From Mucilaginibacter auburnensis (GTDB taxonomy: Bacteria; Bacteroidota; Bacteroidia; Sphingobacteriales; Sphingobacteriaceae), in NCBI RefSeq assembly GCF_002797815.1, contig NZ_PGFJ01000002.1:1116001-1180000 (forward strand): a stretch of DNA of 64,000 bases, read 5' to 3'. Within the stretch, counting starts at the first letter, position 1. The number at the start of each line of letters is the position of its first letter. This document shows, piece by piece, positions 56,405 to 64,000 of this stretch. The notes below the pieces were generated by a model. It was given only the letters and a program-made list of their open reading frames with translations, was not told the origin of the DNA and made no database searches. Both the position numbers and the translations under genes were made by a program.

Positions 56405-57595
56405 ATGATAGCAAATTTAGAACAAACATTCCGCTGGTTCGGTCCTAATGATGATGTAACGCTGGCGGCCATAAGGCAAACCGGCGCTACCGGCATTGTA
56501 AACGCGCTACACCATATTCAACCGGGCGAAGTATGGAGCCCTGAAGAAATTAAGAAACGCCAAGATATTATTGAGGCGGCAGGCTTAACATGGTCTGTTG
56601 TAGAGAGCGTTAATATTCATGAAAGCATAAAAACTGCTGGTCCGGGCCGCGATGAAGCTATAAAAAACTACATCCAAACCCTTAAAAACTTAGCGGAACA
56701 AGGTATTTATACCGTTTGCTACAACTTTATGCCGGTACTGGATTGGACACGTACTAATTTAGATTTCCGCTTAGCTAATGATGCGTCTGCGCTGCGCTAT
56801 GAGGCACGTGCCCTGCATGCTTTTGATCTGTACATCCTTGAACGCCCCGAAGCATTCAATGAGTTTACATCTGAACAGCAAAAAGCTGCTAAGGAGTATT
56901 TAGATACGCTTACCACTGACGAAGTAAAATTACTCACTAACACCATTATGGCCGGTTTGCCGGGAACTACTGATGTGTTCACTATTGAAGAATTCAAAGG
57001 TCACCTTAAAAAATATGAAGGGATTACCGCTGATGTATTAAAAGCTAACCTGGCTTACTTCCTGCAGGCTATTATCCCTGATGCAGAGAAGTTGGGCATT
57101 AAGATGTGCATCCACCCGGACGATCCACCATTTGCTATTTTAGGTTTACCACGTATCGTATCAACCGAAGCCGATCTGAAGTTTTTGGTTGAAGCTGCAC
57201 CATCGCCAAGCAATGGTTTAACTTTCTGTACAGGCTCATTAGGCGCCCGTGCTGATAATGATCTGCCGGGTATTGTTGAGCGTTTGGGTCAGCATTTCCA
57301 CTTCATCCACCTGCGTAATGTTAAACGCGAGGCCGACGGCAGTTTTTATGAAGATAACCACCTGGAAGGCACTACAGATATGTACGCCGTAATGAAAGCC
57401 ATCATTTTAGAACAGAAAAAACGTTCAGACAGCGGCCGTACCGACATTGCCATCCCGATGCGCCCTGACCATGGCCATAAAATTTTAGATGATTACCGTT
57501 ATAATACTTATCCGGGTTATTCAGTAACCGGTCGTATGAAAGGCTTAGCCGAATTACGCGGACTGGAAATGGGTATTAAACGCACAATTTTATAA
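56405..57595 (+). CDS. uxuA: Mannonate dehydratase
   Basis: 396 residues, the normal UxuA length. Family segments are present: TFRWFGPNDDVTLAAIRQTG at the start, ALHHIQPGEVWSPEEI, then WSVVESVNIHES, and the metal-site region MCIHPDDPPFAILGLPRIVS and HFIHLRNVKREADGSF. It converts D-mannonate to 2-keto-3-deoxygluconate in glucuronate breakdown. Uronic acid freed by the GH115 locus could be the source. A terminator follows its stop, and no kinase or aldolase for the next steps is in the window. Confidence 0.93.
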   Translation: MIANLEQTFRWFGPNDDVTLAAIRQTGATGIVNALHHIQPGEVWSPEEIKKRQDIIEAAGLTWSVVESVNIHESIKTAGPGRDEAIKNYIQTLKNLAEQGIYTVCYNFMPVLDWTRTNLDFRLANDASALRYEARALHAFDLYILERPEAFNEFTSEQQKAAKEYLDTLTTDEVKLLTNTIMAGLPGTTDVFTIEEFKGHLKKYEGITADVLKANLAYFLQAIIPDAEKLGIKMCIHPDDPPFAILGLPRIVSTEADLKFLVEAAPSPSNGLTFCTGSLGARADNDLPGIVERLGQHFHFIHLRNVKREADGSFYEDNHLEGTTDMYAVMKAIILEQKKRSDSGRTDIAIPMRPDHGHKILDDYRYNTYPGYSVTGRMKGLAELRGLEMGIKRTIL

Positions 57596-57619
57596 AAGCA
57601 TAACCCTATGAAAACTGAA

Positions 57620-57647
57620 AGGCTCTCCAATAATGGGGAGCTTTTTT
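57620..57647 (+). terminator. Intrinsic terminator after uxuA
   Basis: 7-bp stem GCTCTCC/GGGGAGC with one wobble pair, 6-base loop and a run of six T, about 25 bases after the stop. Confidence 0.7.
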
Positions 57648-57740
57648 CGTTTTTGGCAACTTTTTAATCAATAGTTTGTTAGTATGCCGTCATTATGTAA
57701 AACAAATTGCAAGTATTAAAATATTCGCTCAAAAAGTATT

Positions 57741-57748
57741 TATCTTTA
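57741..57748 (+). promoter_or_regulatory. Possible -7 element of the fatty-acid-like operon
   Basis: TATCTTTA differs by one base from TAnnTTTG and lies 62 bases before the first gene of the operon. No TTG -33 at normal spacing is seen. Confidence 0.3.
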
Positions 57749-57809
57749 AAACCATATTAGCGAGGCTTTTTTAAATCAGCTTGGCTGAACATTTTCAACC
57801 ACAACAACA

Positions 57810-58529
57810 TTGAAGAAAAAGGTACTTATCACAGGGGCAAGCAGAGGACTTGGGCTGGCTATAGCAAAACTTTTAGCTGCTGATTATCAGCTTATTTTGC
57901 ACGCTTCATCTCCGTCAAGCTTTACGGAAACCATCCCGGGTGCCGACATTCTTTGTGCCGATCTTTCCGATGCTGAGCAGGTAGCGGATTTTTGTAAGCA
58001 GCTTAAAAAACAACACGGCAGCGAATTGTATGGGGTGATCAACAATGCCGGTTTAACGTTTGATAATTCCATCATTTATCAATCAGAAAAACACATTGAC
58101 GCCATGATGCAGGTTAACCTTAAAGCGCCCATCATGATCTGCAAAACGGTGATGAAGCTTTTTAGTGCCAATGGCGGTGGGGTTATCATCAACATGAGCT
58201 CAATAGTGGGCGAAAGCGGCAATGCTTTTCAGGCGGTTTATGCCGCTACCAAAGCCGGTTTGGTTGCTTTCTCGAAATCATTAGCCCAGGAAGCCGCTGC
58301 TTTAGGCGAAGACCATAACATCCGGGTGCTGTGTGTTTCGCCGGGGTATATCGAAACTGATATGACGGCCAATATTCCGCATGAAATAAAAGAAAAATAC
58401 CTCAACATGATCCCGGCCAAACGTTTGGGAAAACCTGCAGATGTAGCTGAAACGGTTTGCTTTCTGCTATCAGAAAAAGCTTCTTACATCAACGGAACCA
58501 ACATACATATTAACGGAGGTTTATTTTAA
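57810..58529 (+). CDS. FabG-like SDR ketoreductase
   Basis: 239 residues from a TTG start (the only good candidate, since no upstream ATG is in frame near it). Rossmann motif TGASRGLG, NNAG (GVINNAGLTF), Ser in INMSSIVGESG, and YAATK; the Asn-Ser-Tyr-Lys set is intact. This is the usual look of a beta-ketoacyl-ACP reductase. First of a six-gene operon with gaps of 5, 6, 2 and 1 bases and then a 20-base overlap. In that setting it should reduce the beta-ketoacyl-ACP made by the ketosynthase. Confidence 0.85.
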   Translation: MKKKVLITGASRGLGLAIAKLLAADYQLILHASSPSSFTETIPGADILCADLSDAEQVADFCKQLKKQHGSELYGVINNAGLTFDNSIIYQSEKHIDAMMQVNLKAPIMICKTVMKLFSANGGGVIINMSSIVGESGNAFQAVYAATKAGLVAFSKSLAQEAAALGEDHNIRVLCVSPGYIETDMTANIPHEIKEKYLNMIPAKRLGKPADVAETVCFLLSEKASYINGTNIHINGGLF

Positions 58530-58534
58530 TTTCA

Positions 58535-59110
58535 ATGCCCAATACCAATATTGTTTTAGCAGATACTTTAGTAGGTGAGCAGCCAAAAGACTGGTTGCTT
58601 CACGGACCAACAAAACGTTTAATTGACCGCTACCATTATCATTCGCCAAAGGTTGGCGTGGTTGCAAGTTATACCCCTAAAGAGCGGGATGTAAAAGACC
58701 ATTTCGGTATTTTCAGGGGAGTAGATCAGATCGAATCATTCGCGCAGGCCAGTATAGCTTCCTGCGGAACTTTCTCGCAATGCAAAAAACAAAACCTTAA
58801 ACCCAAAGATCTGGAGAAAGATTTCACACCGGTTTTTACTCACGTTGGCAACGTTACCTTCCATAACTATTTGGAAAAGGGACAAACATTTGTTAACATT
58901 GGTATCATCAAGTTTTATAAGTTCAGGCAGATGATCTGCGACGGAAGGATATACCGTGTACCTGCCGGGTTTGATATTGATGCTTACTTTAAAAACTTTA
59001 CCGACGAGCGTTTGTTAGCGTACGATCTGCCTAATGATTTTAAACTGATAGCCGAACTGTTTGACATTACAGGCGTGGCTATTAAAAAGGAAATTTTTAA
59101 CTCTCTATAA
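58535..59110 (+). CDS. Hotdog-fold dehydratase-like protein, divergent FabZ
   Basis: 191 residues, longer than FabZ (about 145). The core reads KDHFGIFRGVDQIESFAQAS; by position the catalytic His is H56 and the Glu is E67, but the FabZ loop HFPGxPxMPG is missing about three residues, leaving 11 between the pair instead of 14. The rest (FTPVFTHVGNVTFHNYLEKG, then GIIKFYKFRQMICDG) would form the hotdog sheet, and a C-terminal helical extension follows. Presumably dehydrates the beta-hydroxyacyl-ACP in this operon, but catalysis is not certain. A GGAGG-like site, GGAGGT, lies 15 bases upstream. Confidence 0.75.
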   Translation: MPNTNIVLADTLVGEQPKDWLLHGPTKRLIDRYHYHSPKVGVVASYTPKERDVKDHFGIFRGVDQIESFAQASIASCGTFSQCKKQNLKPKDLEKDFTPVFTHVGNVTFHNYLEKGQTFVNIGIIKFYKFRQMICDGRIYRVPAGFDIDAYFKNFTDERLLAYDLPNDFKLIAELFDITGVAIKKEIFNSL

Positions 59111-59116
59111 AACAGC

Positions 59117-59395
59117 ATGGAAAACTATACTCAGGAAGATAGACAACAAATACTTACCGATTTGATAGAAGTATTAAAAACGGTAAGAACCATTGATCCG
59201 GCTAAACTGGAAGGCGTTACCGAAGAAACCGATTTTCTGGCAGATATGAACGCTCCAAGTACCGAACTGATCAACATAGCTGTTAAAGTTGAGCAAAAAT
59301 TTGATGTGGAGTTTGAAGACGAAGACATTGACAAGTTAGGCTCAAAAGTAAAAGATGTTATAGATCTGATCATTTTAGCAAAAGAAAGAGGTTAA
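59117..59395 (+). CDS. Acyl carrier protein, variant attachment motif
   Basis: 92 residues, acidic, four-helix layout of ACP. The usual D-S-L phosphopantetheine site is replaced by A-P-S-T-E-L with Ser48 as the probable attachment residue, followed by INIAVKVEQKFDVEFEDED, which is typical helix II/III of ACP. Dedicated ACPs often have such changes and are modified by a paired transferase, here encoded at the end of the operon. It carries the growing acyl chain. Confidence 0.88.
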   Translation: MENYTQEDRQQILTDLIEVLKTVRTIDPAKLEGVTEETDFLADMNAPSTELINIAVKVEQKFDVEFEDEDIDKLGSKVKDVIDLIILAKERG

Positions 59396-59397
59396 CA

Positions 59398-60747
59398 ATG
59401 CCTGTACAAGGGAGAAAAGTAGCAGTTGTGGGCATGAGCGCTGCTGTGCCTACCTGCAAAGGGCTTGATGATTTTAGCAACAAGCTGTTTGCCGGCGAAA
59501 GCATGATACGTTTATGGGACAAGGCAGCGGCTTATGGTAAACAGGTACGCTCAAACGTGGCCGGTTACATCACTCCCGAGGAAATGGATATTGAACCGAT
59601 ATATGGTACCATATCTGAAGAGTACCCCGAAACTTTTATTGACCGCCAGGGACGCATACCTGATATTAACCTCTCTACCGCCGATCTGGGCAGCATTTGG
59701 GCCATGATAGGCGCTAAAGAGTGCATTGACATGGCCGGCTGGACCGAAGCCGAAGTGCGTTCTGAAGGAACCGGGGTTGTTATTGGTTCAGGTGGTGGTG
59801 GTACTGAAATATCACGCATAGCATGGCATGGCTTTTTTAAAGAGGGCAAAAAAACCCGTGCGGCAGGTTCGCACACGGTTGACCGTGCCATGGGCTACCG
59901 TGAGGCGGCCAATGTATCGTGCTTTATAAAAAACCGCGGCGTTTGCGAGGCTATTGTTTCTGCCTGTGCTACAGGCTTGGGTAACATTGGTTACGCGTAT
60001 CGTTTAATAAAATTCGGACTGCAGGACAGGGCCATAACCGGCGGCGTTGAAGGCACCGCTTTAGAAACCTTTATTGGTTTTGATGCCATGCAGGTGCTGA
60101 GCAAAGGCTTTAGTCCCGAGCAAAGCTCCCGTCCGTTTGATCTCAACCGCAATGGTTTTGTATGCTCTTTCGGCAGCGGTATTGTTGCTTTGGAAGAATA
60201 TGAAATGGCCAAAGCACGCGGCGCTAAAATTTACGCGGTAATTGACGAATACTTTAATAACTCTGACGGCGACGGCGATATGTTCGCGCCATCATTTAGA
60301 GGTCAGCAGCGCCTTTGGGCGGGGCTTTCGGCCAATACGCAAATAAAACCGGATGTAGTAAAAATGCACGGCACCTCTACCCCTACCGGAGACATTATAG
60401 AGTTGTTAAGCGTTGCAGCTGTATTGGGTGAATCGGGTTATCATATATCGGCGCCAAAATCGCAGTTTGGGCATATGCTGGGCGCGGCGGGTTCGGTAGA
60501 GTTTATCGCGGCATTGCAAATGCTTGATAAGCAAAAGGTATCGCCTTGTGTGAATTCTGACACCTTAAACCCGGAGTTGGAACACTTCCAGTTAAAAGAA
60601 GGTTGGGCCGGACCAATGAAGCCTGTGTCGGAATACAGAGATTTGATACCGCAACAGTCGGTTAATAAAGAAATAAACCAGATAGTTTGCCTCAACTACG
60701 GCTTTGGCGGCACCAACAGCGCCATTGCCATTTCAAGAGACATTTAA
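59398..60747 (+). CDS. Beta-ketoacyl-ACP synthase (KAS II-type)
   Basis: 449 residues, thiolase fold, full length. Active-site Cys190 in VSACATGLGN, His324 in KMHGTSTPTGD and His359 in KSQFGHMLGAAG, with Lys354, so the C-H-H triad is intact. C-terminal glycine-rich NYGFGGTNSAI is family-typical. It should condense malonyl-ACP with an acyl-ACP. No partner chain-length factor or acyltransferase is beside it, which separates it from classic aromatic polyketide clusters. It begins two bases after the ACP stop. Confidence 0.92.
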   Translation: MPVQGRKVAVVGMSAAVPTCKGLDDFSNKLFAGESMIRLWDKAAAYGKQVRSNVAGYITPEEMDIEPIYGTISEEYPETFIDRQGRIPDINLSTADLGSIWAMIGAKECIDMAGWTEAEVRSEGTGVVIGSGGGGTEISRIAWHGFFKEGKKTRAAGSHTVDRAMGYREAANVSCFIKNRGVCEAIVSACATGLGNIGYAYRLIKFGLQDRAITGGVEGTALETFIGFDAMQVLSKGFSPEQSSRPFDLNRNGFVCSFGSGIVALEEYEMAKARGAKIYAVIDEYFNNSDGDGDMFAPSFRGQQRLWAGLSANTQIKPDVVKMHGTSTPTGDIIELLSVAAVLGESGYHISAPKSQFGHMLGAAGSVEFIAALQMLDKQKVSPCVNSDTLNPELEHFQLKEGWAGPMKPVSEYRDLIPQQSVNKEINQIVCLNYGFGGTNSAIAISRDI

Positions 60748-60748
60748 C

Positions 60749-61570
60749 ATGATCAACAATACCGGGAAAGTAGCTGTAGTTTTTGGTGTACGTAACGAAG
60801 GTTCTATTGCCTGGGATGTGGCTTTAAAGCTGCACCGTTCCGGCTGCAAAGTGGCGCTAAGCTACATGGCCGATACCAAAAACGAGGTGCTGCACCTGAT
60901 GGAACAAAACGGCATGGACCCGCAATATGCTGCCGAAGTTGATGTGCGCGACGAAGAACAAATCACCGCTTTTGTTAAAGCTACACACAACGCCCTTGGG
61001 CCGATAAACTATGTACTGCATGGTGTGGCTTTTGGCAGTCAGAAAGTAATGTGCTACACCATTCCCGGCGTTGACGAACCCGCACCGGAGTACATTGACA
61101 TTCCGTTTGAGGAGTTTATGGATGCCTTTAACATTAGCGCCTACTCGCTGCTGCGTGTTGCCCGCGTGGTGCAAAAATTTTGTACTGATGATTGCTCTAT
61201 ACTTACCTTAACTTACAACGCTTCACAACGCGTATTTCCGCCCTATGCAGGTATGGCTATTTGCAAGGCTGCGCTGGAAAATATTATGCTTTACCTTGCC
61301 AGTTATTTCCGCGAGCGCAGTATACGGGTTAACGCTATTTCTGCTGGATTGGTAATGACTACCTCTGCCGGAGGCATAAACGGTGTACGTACCCTGCGTA
61401 AAATTGGCAAGTTTACAGCACCGCTGGGTAATGTTACCGCCGGCGATGTGGGCGATGCCGCGCTTTACTATTTCTCTGACCTATCAAAACGGGTTACCGG
61501 CAACATACATTTTGTTGATGGCGGCTTTAACATTATGGGGATTGGCGTAGATGGAGAAAAAGCTCGCTGA
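60749..61570 (+). CDS. FabI-like enoyl-ACP reductase
   Basis: 273 residues from MINNTGKVAVVFGVRNEGSI; an upstream start in another gene's 3' end is discarded. The nucleotide site has the SIAW of FabI (GVRNEGSIAWDVALKL). The active site Y-x9-Y-x2-M-x3-K is exact (YNASQRVFPPYAGMAICK). It lies one base after the ketosynthase stop and overlaps the next gene by 20 bases. The most natural role is reducing the trans-2-enoyl-ACP of this operon. Confidence 0.88.
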   Translation: MINNTGKVAVVFGVRNEGSIAWDVALKLHRSGCKVALSYMADTKNEVLHLMEQNGMDPQYAAEVDVRDEEQITAFVKATHNALGPINYVLHGVAFGSQKVMCYTIPGVDEPAPEYIDIPFEEFMDAFNISAYSLLRVARVVQKFCTDDCSILTLTYNASQRVFPPYAGMAICKAALENIMLYLASYFRERSIRVNAISAGLVMTTSAGGINGVRTLRKIGKFTAPLGNVTAGDVGDAALYYFSDLSKRVTGNIHFVDGGFNIMGIGVDGEKAR

Positions 61571-61949
61571 AACCCTTGAAAACTTAGCCCAACAACAATT
61601 TGCCGTGGGTAATGATCTGGTATTTGTACCCGGTTTTGAACCTTCCCTTACCCCCGGCTTTAAAAACAAAGTATACACCGAACAGGAAATAGCTTACTGC
61701 GACCAGTTTGCCGATTCGCTATTACGTTATGCCTCTACCTGGGCCGCCAAAGAAGCCGTTTACAAAGCCGTAAAACAATTAGACAAAAGCACCGCCGGCT
61801 GGAAAAACATCGAGATCATCCGTGAAAAAATTGGCGGCAGGCCCCATGTGGTTTTGCACCAACCTGCCTTGGCACACATCAATGTGAGTTTGAGTATTAC
61901 GCATGATGGGGATTATGCGTGGGCGGTGGCGATAGCTGCTTTGAGTTAG
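61551..61949 (+). CDS. Holo-ACP synthase (phosphopantetheinyl transferase)
   Basis: 132 residues of the AcpS type. Mg site Asp22 in VGNDLVFVPG (family GIDIV), the pair Glu68 and Lys72 in WAAKEAVYKAV, and the C-terminal SLSITHDGDYAWAVAI. It attaches phosphopantetheine to the Ser of an acyl carrier protein, presumably that of this operon, whose site is unusual. Starts 20 bases before the enoyl reductase stop, so translation is coupled. Its stop TAG is the first bases of the tandem palindromic repeat. Confidence 0.88.
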   Translation: MEKKLAETLENLAQQQFAVGNDLVFVPGFEPSLTPGFKNKVYTEQEIAYCDQFADSLLRYASTWAAKEAVYKAVKQLDKSTAGWKNIEIIREKIGGRPHVVLHQPALAHINVSLSITHDGDYAWAVAIAALS

Positions 61950-62074
61950 CACGCGGATCAACCCCTCCCTACCCTCCCCAAGGAGGGAACGCTTATACAA
62001 GTTCCTTCTTAACCTACTACGTTTCCCTCCTCGGGGAGGGATGCGGCTGAATTGTGTGCAAAGGCAGGGAGGGG
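61946..62074. repeat. Palindromic repeat unit A (129 bp)
   Basis: Outer arms AACCCCTCCCT (61960-61970) and AGGGAGGGGTT (62066-62076) pair perfectly. Inner 16-base arms CCCTCCCCAAGGAGGG (61972-61987) and CCCTCCTCGGGGAGGG (62025-62040) pair except for one site. The central loop is not conserved with unit B. Confidence 0.85.
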
Positions 62075-62320
62075 TTAGCATGCGGATCAACCCCTCCCTA
62101 CCCTCCCCAAGGAGGGAATCGCTTAACTATATTTTTTCATTTATTACAATTACGTCTGACACATATCCCTCCTCGGGGAGGGGTGCGGCTGAATTGTGTG
62201 CAAAGGCAGGGAGGGGTTAGCACGCGGATTAACCACCCCCAACCCATGTAAAACAAATGTTATGCACTTGCTGCATACTTTTCATTAGCTATATTTAGCT
62301 AACCCAATAACTAATTTATA
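61950..62320. other. Region of tandem palindromic repeats
   Basis: 371 bases with no gene: two full repeat units and a partial third (listed separately), then about 70 AT-rich bases leading to the sugar dehydrogenase gene. Confidence 0.7.
62075..62216. repeat. Palindromic repeat unit B (142 bp), plus partial third unit
   Basis: Same outer arms (62089-62099 and 62208-62218) and inner arms as unit A; only the loop differs. A third partial copy (TTAGCACGCGGATTAACCA...) runs to about 62245. Confidence 0.85.
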
Positions 62321-63568
62321 ATGAAGAAAAATATTTTACCCATAGCGGTTGGCATAGCTGCTTTGGCATGTTTAACCAGCTCAACAATTACGCAACTACA
62401 GCAGCAACTTCCGCCTGCCCCAACCATTAAATTACCGCAGGGCTTTCAGGCTAACATTGTTGCTGATTCGCTTGGGCCGGTTAGGCACCTGGTGGTAACG
62501 GCTAACGGCAACCTGTATGTAAAGATGAACAACGTACGCAACCGCAAAGGCTTGTATTACCTTACGGATAATAACAAAGACGGCATATTTGAAACCAAAA
62601 CCGGCTTTGGCGATTATCCCGGCACAGGTATTAAAATTAAGAATGGCTACCTGTACTCCTCGTCAAACAGCGGGGTATACCGTTATAAACTGAATGATAA
62701 AAACGAGGTAATTGATACTGAAAAACCGGAGTTACTGGTTAGCGGATTGGTAGATAAACGCGCCGACAATGCGAAATCGTTTGTGATTGATGATAGCAAC
62801 AATATGTATGTGGCTATTGGCTCCTACTCTGATGCTTGCCGCGCGCCGGGCAGCATTGTTGGCATTCCGGGTTGCCCGCTGCGCGACTCGGTTGGTGGCA
62901 TATGGAAATTCAAAGCCGACAAGCCCAACCAAACTTTTGGTGATGGTATGCGGTTTGCCACAGGCGTTAAAAATTCAGTAGGGATAGATATTAACCCCGT
63001 TACTAAAACGGTGTTTGTTACACAGCATGGCCGAAGTTTAGACAATAAATATCCGCAATATTATACATCTCAACAGGTAGCGCAGCTACCCGCCGAAGCG
63101 CTGTACGAACTAAAGCAAGGTGTTGATGCCGGCTGGCCCTTTGCCTATTATGATAACTTTCAAAACAAATATGTGCAGTCGCCGGAGTATGGCGGCGACG
63201 GTAAAAAGTCGCCGGATGTGAAATACCTTGAACCACAGGTGATCATCCCCGCTCACTTTGCCCCTAATGATCTGCTGTTCTATACCGGCAAAATGTTCCC
63301 GGCAAAATACCGCAACGGGGCGTTCATGGCCTTTCACGCACAATCGCCCGAAATGAAAAAGGGCTACCTGGTGGCATTTGTACCGTTTAAAAATGGTAAA
63401 CCATCAGGCAATTGGGAAATATTTGCCGACAACTTTTCGGGTACCGAAACCGGCAGCGTAAGCATACAATACCGCCCAACCGGATTGGCACAAGGCCCTG
63501 ACGGGGCGCTATACGTTGCTGATGACATTAAGGGTACAATTTTCAAGATCAGCTATTCTGCAAGATGA
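62321..63568 (+). CDS. PQQ-dependent sugar dehydrogenase-like protein
   Basis: 415 residues with a signal peptide (MKKNILPIAVGIAALACLTS). Beta-propeller of the soluble glucose/sorbosone dehydrogenase type: blades with GVYRYKLNDKNEV, FVIDDSNNMYVAIGSYSD, FATGVKNSVGIDINPVTK, VTQHGR, AGWPFAYYDN, and the closing GPDGALYVADDIKGTIFKI. It would oxidise a sugar in the periplasm with PQQ; the true substrate is unknown and PQQ biosynthesis is not in the window. A single gene. Confidence 0.82.
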   Translation: MKKNILPIAVGIAALACLTSSTITQLQQQLPPAPTIKLPQGFQANIVADSLGPVRHLVVTANGNLYVKMNNVRNRKGLYYLTDNNKDGIFETKTGFGDYPGTGIKIKNGYLYSSSNSGVYRYKLNDKNEVIDTEKPELLVSGLVDKRADNAKSFVIDDSNNMYVAIGSYSDACRAPGSIVGIPGCPLRDSVGGIWKFKADKPNQTFGDGMRFATGVKNSVGIDINPVTKTVFVTQHGRSLDNKYPQYYTSQQVAQLPAEALYELKQGVDAGWPFAYYDNFQNKYVQSPEYGGDGKKSPDVKYLEPQVIIPAHFAPNDLLFYTGKMFPAKYRNGAFMAFHAQSPEMKKGYLVAFVPFKNGKPSGNWEIFADNFSGTETGSVSIQYRPTGLAQGPDGALYVADDIKGTIFKISYSAR

Positions 63569-63650
63569 GTTTATAGTGGTAAACGCCGCATTGGTTAAAT
63601 TACCTATGCGTTCAGGTGAAATCACCCTGTATACACCCCCTGGTTTTAGG

Positions 63651-63692
63651 TAAAATTGCAGTGTTTAAATATATTTAAGCACTGCAATTTTA
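63651..63692. promoter_or_regulatory. Near-perfect 42-nt palindrome before a regulator gene
   Basis: Arms of 21 bases pair except for one T-G pair (63664/63679), centred at 63671/63672. The 3' arm ends one base before the ATG at 63694, overlapping an in-frame TAA. It could be an operator, a terminator for the preceding gene or a hairpin that hides the start. Confidence 0.75.
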
Positions 63693-63693
63693 A

Positions 63694-64000
63694 ATGAATA
63701 CCCCGAAAGCCGTAACCCACAAAATCAATAAAAGTATAGCCGAAATAGCTGCCTTTGCCGACAAATTACCAGGTGTTACCATTATACACGACCTGCGCGA
63801 CTGGACCGTGGCATGGATGTCAAACAGGGGATTAAAAAACCTGGGCGTGACGCTTGAGGAAATAACCAGTTTGCCGCCCGGAGAGTATTACAAAAGGTAC
63901 TTCAATCCAGAGGATTCTGCAGATTATGCCCCGAAAATTTTTGGGTTGCTTGACCGGAATATAGCCGATGAGATATGTACGCTTTTTCAGCAGGTACGCT
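63694..64000 (+). CDS. PAS/LuxR-type transcriptional regulator, N-terminal part
   Basis: Partial: 102 residues to the window edge. An in-frame TAA lies directly before the ATG, so the start is firm. The sequence (IIHDLRDWTVAWMSNRGLKN, LGVTLEEITSLPPGEYYKRY, FNPEDSADYAPKIFGLLDRN) matches, from memory, the PAS-like N-terminus of Bacteroidetes regulators that end in a LuxR-type helix-turn-helix, which lies beyond the window. A 42-nt palindrome stands just before the start. Confidence 0.7.
   Translation, partial: MNTPKAVTHKINKSIAEIAAFADKLPGVTIIHDLRDWTVAWMSNRGLKNLGVTLEEITSLPPGEYYKRYFNPEDSADYAPKIFGLLDRNIADEICTLFQQVR

Noticed and set aside
61946..62245. CRISPR-like array in the palindromic units
   Set aside because: Only two long units with variable loops and no cas genes nearby.

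Overview
The window is from a Bacteroidetes chromosome, most likely a Sphingobacteriaceae member close to Mucilaginibacter or Pedobacter. Signs of this are tandem SusC/SusD pairs, a one-protein hybrid two-component regulator, LytS/LytTR signalling, lipoproteins with short boxes ending in Cys-Lys, a DksA-like protein of the Bacteroidetes type, TAnnTTTG promoter elements and weak Shine-Dalgarno sites. The assignment is from gene content only.

Positions 1-13100 are mixed. They hold a secreted beta-helix protein, a degenerate DEAD-box helicase, a VF530-family gene with an apparent frameshift, a LysR regulator divergent from an uncharacterised target, three small lipoproteins (one with a collagen-like stalk), a decayed metallohydrolase-like gene, a divergent LytTR regulator/LytS kinase pair, and a DksA-like protein.

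Positions 13200-32540 are a polysaccharide utilisation locus that looks aimed at glucuronoxylan. On the minus strand lie SusC-SusD-SusC-SusD, a DUF1735/DUF5627-type lipoprotein and a GH115 alpha-glucuronidase. A divergent hybrid two-component regulator lies upstream, and remains of other regulators flank the locus. A decayed stretch with an 11-bp periodic repeat and tRNA-Asn close this region.

Positions 33300-54720 look mostly like housekeeping or sensory genes: an FAD/Rieske oxidoreductase with an SDR, a HopJ-family protein, two large PAS sensors in tandem (the first lacking an ATPase domain), a DUF4132 protein with a coupled partner, a SemiSWEET, an AlkD-like protein, a TPR membrane protein, a dienelactone hydrolase, a class-C serine hydrolase, a GH43 lipoprotein and a polysaccharide deacetylase.

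The most interesting part is 54700-64000. A lone GIY-YIG nuclease gene sits between perfect 32-bp inverted repeats. An SDR and mannonate dehydratase UxuA follow; they could consume the uronate released by GH115. Then comes a tight six-gene fatty-acid-synthase-like operon (ketoreductase, odd hotdog dehydratase, acyl carrier protein, ketosynthase, FabI-like reductase, phosphopantetheinyl transferase). It ends in two tandem palindromic repeats. A PQQ-type sugar dehydrogenase and the start of a PAS/LuxR-type regulator, preceded by a 42-nt palindrome, close the window.
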